Assembly (NCBI GenBank): GCA_037975125.1
Contig: CM075852.1
Location: 19,635,025 to 19,699,024, forward strand
DNA: 64,000 nucleotides
Reading direction: 5' to 3'
Origin: Latrodectus hesperus
Lineage: Eukaryota; Arthropoda; Arachnida; Araneae; Theridiidae
Positions 57,870-64,000 of this stretch are shown piece by piece. Position 1 is the first letter of the stretch. The number at the start of each line of letters is the position of its first letter. The notes beneath the pieces were generated by a model. That model worked only from the letters and a program-made list of their open reading frames with translations, was not told the DNA's origin and ran no database searches. A program made the translations under genes and the position numbers.

Positions 57870-58131
57870 GACCGTGCCAAGACAGACTTCTACCAACATG
57901 GTACTCAGATCAACAGAAGCTGCATCTTACCTCCTTCTCATGACTCTTTGAGGTCTATTCTAAATGTAAAACTGAGCAGACTTCTCCTTAACACATCCTA
58001 AACTGTTTGGGACTCTCCAGAGAGGATATGTACTCATCCTCCCTTATGGCACTCTATTTCTCAGGTCAATGATCTGAAGGACCTGGTCTGACTTCGTCAG
58101 ACACATTTGGAGGATAAGCCACAACAACAAA
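57870..58131 (+). pseudogene. LINE-like 3' end with CAA tail
   Basis: The plus strand reads FDRAKTDFYQHGTQINRSC, VKLSRLLLNTS, DSPERICTHPPLWHSISQV, NDLKDLV, then a stop. The ending N-D-L-x-D-L-V parallels YDLMDLV and YNVMDLV of the two other LINE ends. A hairpin (GTCTGACTTCGTCAGAC) and GATAAGCCACAACAACAA close the element. Strongly 5'-truncated. The minus-strand 153-codon frame 58044-58505 overlaps it and runs into unrelated sequence, so I do not call a gene. Confidence 0.6.
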
Positions 58132-58578
58132 CGTATTTGAATACTTGTTGCTTGTGTAGAGCTCCTTGCATATCTTTTATAAGGACTAAAGTTTTCAAAC
58201 ATGTTGGTAAAATAAGTCAAGTCATTCAAAGTTAATGGATTATAGTTTGAAAATATTGCTTCTTTGTTGTATGGAAATTGATAAATCTTAAAGAAATGAC
58301 GTAGGGAAGAGATCTTATGAACTGCATGCTTCCATGTCCTTTGGCTTGTGGGATCATACACCCAAGTCACTATTTCGTGTGATATGCATAGTTTGAAATG
58401 CATCTCGTGAATCCCACACGAAATCTGAAAAACATCCAGATTGAATATTAGAGTTTTTTTTATTTTCTTAAAAGCTTTACTTTGTTCCAATTTTAATGAT
58501 TTCAAAATGTTTTATTCCTAATTATTAAAGATTAAAAATTCTTTTTCTGAGAATCTCCTGTATTAAAACTTTAAAGTG

Positions 58579-58847
58579 TTGTTGTCGTGTGCCAGCTAGG
58601 CTGGCAATATGGGGTGCGCTGCTCCACTTTTTCAATTGAACCATATTTGATGTGGAGTCCGTCTTCTTCAGTGCACACATGCCATAGGGACCCGTTCATA
58701 GGGTAGGCAACCATTCACACCTCATTCATACAAGGAAAGGACAAAGACAGGATAGAGAGAAAATACATCCATGCCCAAACCGGGATTCAAACCCAGGACC
58801 TCCTTATCCGTAGTCAGGCACGCTGACCACTAGACATGTTGGTCGGC
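58579..58847 (-). mobile_element. SINE-A1 copy, minus strand, with target-site duplication
   Basis: The head on the minus strand is GCCGACCAACATGTCTAGTGG with box B GGTTTGAATCCCGG. The A1 tail appears as GTTGTTGTCGTGTGCC on the plus strand. TSD ACTTTAAAGTG / ACTTTTAAGTG (58568-58578, 58848-58858) differs at one base. Confidence 0.92.
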
Positions 58848-58859
58848 ACTTTTAAGTGT

Positions 58860-60142
58860 AAATATTTAAATTCAAGATATCCTATCGGCAACTAAAATGT
58901 AAATCAGAGAAATATTTTCAATTCATAAATATATTTTGCAACTATGCCTTTACTTAAAAACCCTATCATTTTTCTTTGATAATCAAATTAATAAAATTTA
59001 TTTCTTAAAAAATTCAAAACATTTCAGATTAATGCCTAGAGATATTGTCAAATGCTCATTTTCACTTTGAACCTTTTTTCAGGTAATAAAGTTTATAATA
59101 TTCATTAGTTAAAATGTTTTTTATTTTTTAAAAAAACTCAAATCTATAACAATATTAAATTTTGTCTGTGATTACTTGAAAGAGTAACTCTACTGTACAC
59201 TCTAGAGGTCATTCAATGTCTTTCATTTGTCCTGTCAGTCTAAATTAGTAAATAATAAAACCTTGTTCCTTTTAGCTGTCTGATAGTAAAGAATATTCTT
59301 TCTGTATAGTGTCTAGCGCATCATTTTATATCCAAATAATTCTATTTCTAATAAAAATTATTAAATCATTTTAACTTCCCTTGAGCTATTTTTCTTAACA
59401 AATTTTTGTAATTAATAAAAAGAATATTTGAAACTTTAAAGTGAACTTTTAATTGGCAACGCAATCAAGAGAACAAATTTATAAGAAAAGTTGGTGGATC
59501 AATAACAATCAAAAACTATAAGATAAGTTAATAAATAATCTAACTGATTCGAGATATTTTCTATTTTTAAGATTTTATTTAAAAAATAACAAACAACATT
59601 TTAATTTAATAGTTTAGAAATGTGCTCCAGAATGAAGCTGATGAAAAGATTAAAAATGCATTTTTCTAGTGGCTTTAATCCCAGATTTGCTGTTATTTTT
59701 AATTTTTTTAATTAAACATATTTAAAAGTGTCTTTAAAAAGTTTCTGATATAGAGCTGATTTTAGTATTTATTTTCATCTCAAAATTTTGTTTCCTGTTT
59801 TATATATTTATGTAATTGTTGTATTTTTTTACATAAGTAAGTTTGTATCAAATTTAATTCCTTAACTAATTGAACATATCTTGTGTTTCTTTTAATTTTA
59901 ATGTGTACTTCTAACGACTGGTTAAATATTAGACTTAATAATATCTTAATCTAATTATTTTTATCTTAAGGGAAAATTAAGAAATGATATAAAGTCTGTG
60001 TGAATGTAATTGTATGTGTGTGTGCTTGTGGTTACATTTTACGAGTTATATATGAATGAAAAGTCAATTGAGAGAGAGAAAGAAAGAGAGAGAGAGAATA
60101 TTCGCATTTCTGAAAAAACTTTTAAAATTCTTGATTAAAGGA
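58860..60142. other. AT-rich stretch with a GA microsatellite
   Basis: A purine run (GAGAGAGAGAAAGAAAGAGA) occupies 60070-60098. Nothing else recognised. Confidence 0.5.
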
Positions 60143-60154
60143 ACGACTATTTTT

Positions 60155-60457
60155 GTTGTTGTTGTTTACTAATGACATTTGGACAAGCCAAGCTCGCTAT
60201 GCTGTGTGAATTAAGTCGATTGGGAACGTCTTTCGTTTTAATCAGAGCATCATGAAGGTGAAAGTACGACTTTGCTCTACACACATGCCATAGGGACCCG
60301 TTTACAGGGTAGGCAACCATTCACACCTCATTCATACAAGGAAAGGACAAAGACAGGATAGAGAGAGACAAAGTACATCCATGCCCTAACCGGGATTCGA
60401 ACCCAGGACCTCCTTATCCGTAGTCAGTCACGCTGACCACTAGACAAGTTGGTCGGC
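60155..60457 (-). mobile_element. SINE-A2 copy, minus strand, with 12-bp perfect target-site duplication
   Basis: On the minus strand: head GCCGACCAACTTGTCTAGTGG, box B GGTTCGAATCCCGG, central CCTGTAAACGGG and the A2 3' end. TSD ACGACTATTTTT lies at 60143-60154 and 60458-60469. Confidence 0.95.
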
Positions 60458-60469
60458 ACGACTATTTTT

Positions 60470-60783
60470 AAATGCATTGTAGATTATATTAAAATTTTAC
60501 CTTTCGGTTTTAGAATAAACACAGTCAAAACAATTTTTCACTATTTATTTACATTCGTTGGTGTGATACTAACCATAGTATGGAAAAAATCGTGCCTCTG
60601 TAATCTATTGTTTTGTGCTACAAGGTTGAAAGCTTTATTAGCTTTTAATTGCTTAAAATTATTTATTCCATTTTTCTGGAAACCCACAGTAAATTTTCAT
60701 CAGTACATGAGAAGCTTAGTTTCTACTTATTCCAATGCTTTTACTATGTCTTTTCTGTTCTTTAAATTCCCTTTTTCAACACA
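60470..60783. other. Short AT-rich interval between two SINEs
   Basis: The 132-codon frame 60449-60847 starts in one SINE and ends in the next. Its middle is Phe/Ile/Leu-rich and shows no family motif. Confidence 0.4.
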
Positions 60784-60797
60784 ATTTATTTATAAGT

Positions 60798-60970
60798 TTG
60801 TTTGTTTGACGCTCAACGGTCATTTTTTGCACACGAGGGCTAATTAGACCGTGACCTACGGTTTAAAGTGAATTCCGAACCACTATAAGCATCCATACCC
60901 AAGGTGGGATTCGAAACCAAACTGTTGAACCGAAGGCAAGAGCGCTAACCATTTGGCTGCCAGCTCGGCG
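60798..60970 (-). mobile_element. SINE-B copy, minus strand, with 14-bp perfect target-site duplication
   Basis: On the minus strand: GCCGAGCTGGCAGCCAAATGG, box B region TTTCGAATCCC, GTGGTTCGGAATTC, GTCTAATTAGCC, TGACCGTTGAGCGTCAAAC. TSD ATTTATTTATAAGT lies at 60784-60797 and 60971-60984. Confidence 0.95.
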
Positions 60971-60984
60971 ATTTATTTATAAGT

Positions 60985-61275
60985 AAGCTTCTTCTATATT
61001 TATATCCTGTTTATTAATACTTTGATCTATTGTTGTGTTGTTATTGTAATTTGTTGATTGCATTTTATACTGTGAAAGAATATTTCTTATTATTCTAGAT
61101 TCTAGCAACTTTGGGTTAATGTGTTTTACAAAAGAGAAAAATTTGCAATTTTTACATCCTTCTTGTATTTTCGTATCAAGAAGTATTCGTATGGGGATCC
61201 AAATAACCACATACGTACGTCTATTAGACATTCTTTTCATTTTTATATAATCCAAAAGATTTTATGAATCAAATA
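60985..61275. other. AT-rich interval
   Basis: The 92-codon minus-strand frame 60977-61255 has no motif and overlaps the TSD of the SINE. Confidence 0.4.
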
Positions 61276-61440
61276 TGGACACTGTAAGGACGTCCATGAT
61301 TAAATGTAACCTGCATAGTCTTCTGTACATTACGTATGGACGTAAGAGGCACATCTATGACGGATATGTTATGAGCACTGATCTGTAATGGACGGAATTT
61401 ATACGTCCATGTTACACGCCATTTGAACGTCCACAATGAA
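61276..61440. repeat. Cluster of GGACGT / ACGTCC motifs, possible decayed inverted-repeat element
   Basis: GGACGTCC (61288), TATGGACGTA (61336-61345), ATGGACGGA (61389), TACGTCCAT (61402-61410) and AACGTCCAC (61427) occur in 150 bases, in both orientations. The left part resembles the reverse complement of the right part only loosely. Confidence 0.4.
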
Positions 61441-62599
61441 TCTAATCAAAATACCCTTTTTAGATATGATCTGGATATCTATTAAAATTACGTGTTTAGC
61501 TGCAACTTTATTCATTCTTTTTCTTTATTGTTTCTATAATTTTTAGTTATTATTCCCTGTATAAATAAGAATTATAATAAAGTAAATTAAAACTACCTTG
61601 TTTACTTTTAATTATTAATAGTTGATATCTTGGCATAATCCAAAATTTTTAAGCAAATATTTATAATTAAAAGAATTTTGTAAAAGACTAAAACTGTATT
61701 ATTTATGTGGAAATATTTTGGTGAAAAAAGAGTGTGCATAATGTTATAAGATTTATCAAAACATTTTGATTAGTTGTGCAACTAAATACTATATCTTTGA
61801 ATTAATTCATAAATTTTTATGTCTTAAAAATAAACATTTCTCGCAGTAATACTCAATTATGCTTGGAAATCTAATAACATTTGGTTTTTAGGAATTTCTA
61901 GGAAAAGTACTTTTTATATGATTTTCATTTCGTCGAAATAAATGTAACTCTCAATTTTAGTCATTATGTCTGACTAAATAACGATGGTAAAATTCTTAAG
62001 ATAATTTCTCGTTGTTGTTTTGTTGTATTACATATGAATCACACTTAACAGATATATTATATTTATTTACATTAAAAAAGTCTTTGCTTCTCCACAGCTC
62101 TTTATCAAACGACAAATTTATTCATGTTTTTACTAGACAGGAATCTAGACAATAAAGAGTCTCTACATAAAATGAACTGAAGATGGACGGATAAAAAATA
62201 CAAATGTTATAACAAAAATCTTTTCTCATATTCATGATTGTTCGAAAGGAAAAATATGTACTAGAAAACTATTTCTGAATTCTCGACAAACCGTAAGACA
62301 TTTTTTTTACTTCTTAACATCCTGTCTGTATCATTTTAAGATTCTACATTTTATTCTCATTTGTATTAAAATGTACTCAATAAAAATATTATAAAAATTC
62401 ATAAAATTTACGCGTATTTATAAAAGATAAAGTCAATTTTTTAAGTTAAATAATGCGAAATATTAATTTTTTTTTTAATTTTAATAGTAGTAACTATATA
62501 AAATATACCAGTTATTAACTTTAAAAACTATTTAGTTACATGAAATACTGATAACTAACTGTCGAGTTTAAAATTTCTTGCAAGGACTCAACAGAACAT
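61441..62599. other. AT-rich stretch without recognised features
   Basis: Nothing recognised. Confidence 0.45.
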
Positions 62600-62604
62600 T
62601 CTTA

Positions 62605-63195
62605 AATCTTCTTCTTCTTAACTGGCGTTACAGCCCTATGCAGGCTTCCAATACAACCTCCTTCCACTTTTCCCGCTTCAGAGCCAAATTTTTCCAATTT
62701 TTTATCATTATGGTCTCCAGGTCCTTTTCCACATTATCAATCCATGTTTCTCTGGGTCTCCCCTTCTTCTTGTTATTGAATAATTTACCCTTTGTTATCC
62801 TTTTTATGATATTTTTTCATCTCTACGGTGTACGTGGCCAAGCCACCGTATTCTTTGTGCTTTAATGAATCTCACTATGCCTTTGCTTCACTCTCTAGGT
62901 GCATTAATTCTTTATTATTTCATCTGATCCATACACTATTTTCAAGCCTTGGTCCATAGATTTCCCTTAAAATTTTACGTTCAAAAATTCTAATATATTC
63001 CGAGTCCCTTACATTCAATGTCCATGTTTCTCCGGCATATGTGACAATTGGTTTAATGAGGGTTTTATAGATTTGCAGTTTTGTTTTTCGTGATATCAAT
63101 CTATTATTGAATAACTTTTTATTTGCGTAGAAAGCTCGATTACCAGCTTGCACTCTCTCGCATATTTCATTTACATTCTTAAATACCATCCTAAG
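62605..63195 (-). pseudogene. RTE-like LINE ORF2 C-terminus, minus strand
   Basis: The minus-strand frame 62920-63189 reads MVFKNVNEICERVQAGNRAF, NNRLISRKTKLQIYKTLIKP, IVTYAGETWTLNVRDSEYIR, IFERKILREIYGP: the end of a reverse transcriptase domain. After frame damage the tract continues with a DLETI/NWKNL-like segment to a 3' end GGGCTGTAACGCCAGTTAAG and an AAG trinucleotide tail. It shares order and 3' terminus with the copies at 13.7-14.15 and 16.96-17.2 kb and is the longest of the three upstream. The plus-strand frame 62578-62865 is a shadow. Confidence 0.88.
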
Positions 63196-64000
63196 AATCG
63201 ACGGTTATTTTTCGAGGATTAGGTATCAATTTACATTTTCAAAAAATTCCTTTAATATTTATATTTTCACACAGTACATATGATTTTACATGAATTTGTG
63301 CATCTTGCAATTAAATCTACGTCATTTTTTTATTTTATAAAGTTTTCTCTAAACAGTATGCAACTTTTTATGTTAGAGTCATTTTTACTAACACACATCA
63401 AACATAAGAATATATTTTTAAAACTTACTTTTATATAAAAATGAGTTTTCAATTACATAAAAAAGAAGTTTAATTATTTAGAAGCTGAGCACTTTTTTAT
63501 GGACTGTCCACCTGTCCGACTATAATATTATCCAGCCTGCCTTCTTCCACTTTGCATTCGAAATTTAAGAATTTATAAATGCAATTACAAATAAGAAATA
63601 AATGATTTTGAAACAAAATTTGATTCCAAATAAAATATGGCCTCCGTAAAGGGGGAATTTTAAATTCGTATCAAAAATTTGGGAATACTAAAAAATGTTT
63701 CAAAATTTGAAAACTTAAAGCACTTTCAAATTTAAAAATAACCTCAATAAAAGATCATTATATTTTTAGTTCAAAATTTTTGCAATACTAATAGTTTTTC
63801 CCTTTTATCTAACAAATTCATTCTATTTATGTTATTCAATTTTTGCTTAGTTTAATATCAATTAAATGCGACCTTAATTTTTTTGTTCAAACTAAAATGT
63901 TATTTTACCTTATTAACACTTAGATTGTTAATTTAAGTGATAGTGCGGCGTAATCAAAAGAAACGTCCAATAAATATACGAAAATTGATTTAATCCGAAA
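63196..64000. other. AT-rich stretch without recognised features
   Basis: Nothing recognised to the window end. Confidence 0.5.

Noticed and set aside
58044..58505. 153-codon minus-strand open frame
   Set aside because: Its C-terminal third is antisense to a LINE-like 3' end with a CAA tail. The rest has no motif.
60449..60847. 132-codon plus-strand open frame
   Set aside because: Begins in one SINE, ends in another and consists of hydrophobic AT-codon sequence in between.

Overview
The window is a repeat-rich, strongly AT-biased animal nuclear segment. Very little of it is host coding sequence. I infer an arthropod, most likely a spider. The reasons are the dense tRNA-derived SINEs with AAC- or CAAA-type tails, the mix of Tc1/mariner, piggyBac and non-LTR debris, and a recognisable visual-type G-protein gamma exon. 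The species assignment is inference from sequence style; no database was consulted.

Host genes. The one confident host coding feature is the terminal coding exon of a G-protein gamma subunit of the Drosophila Ggamma30A / vertebrate GNG13 type (41708-41813, + strand). It has a splice acceptor directly upstream, a C-terminal CaaX box (CIIM) and a putative 3'UTR after the stop. I could not find its upstream coding exon in the window. About 1.8 kb upstream, 39909-40118 is a second exon-like block with a good polypyrimidine tract and AG, a more balanced codon composition and an unrecognised 69-residue reading frame. It could be a host exon or a promoter-proximal region.

Mobile DNA fills most of the rest. 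(i) There are several tRNA-headed SINE families, given local names here. SINE-A has one tRNA-like head and central region with two unrelated 3' ends (A1 and A2, both ending in AAC repeats). SINE-B has a CAAA/CCAA tail. SINE-C shares the head style and central region of A but has another body and an A-rich tail. SINE-D and SINE-E are represented by one copy each. Many copies have clean 11-14 bp target-site duplications. (ii) Non-LTR retrotransposon 3' fragments fall in two groups: RTE-like C-termini with trinucleotide tails, and RNase H / cysteine-knuckle C-termini with AAC-type tails. (iii) Decayed DD34E Tc1-like elements lie at about 30.9-32.1, 34.9-36.4, 48.5-49.6 and 50.9-52.3 kb, and a mariner fragment lies at 32.2-32.6 kb. 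(iv) Two decayed piggyBac elements with intact TTAA flanks lie at 22.1-22.7 and 25.0-26.0 kb. (v) There are two small non-autonomous DNA elements: one with about 99-bp inverted repeats at 4.5-5.0 kb, and one of 240 bp with a 9-bp duplication at 43.75-43.99 kb. (vi) A likely solo LTR lies near 5.9-6.4 kb.

The most unusual structure is at 28.0-29.0 kb. Two full-length SINE-A2 copies in the same orientation have exchanged target-site duplications: the left flank of the first matches the right flank of the second, and the other two flanks match each other. This is what integration of a circular DNA by recombination between two SINE copies would leave. The remaining stretches are AT-rich intronic or intergenic sequence, and most open frames there are chance or TE-derived.
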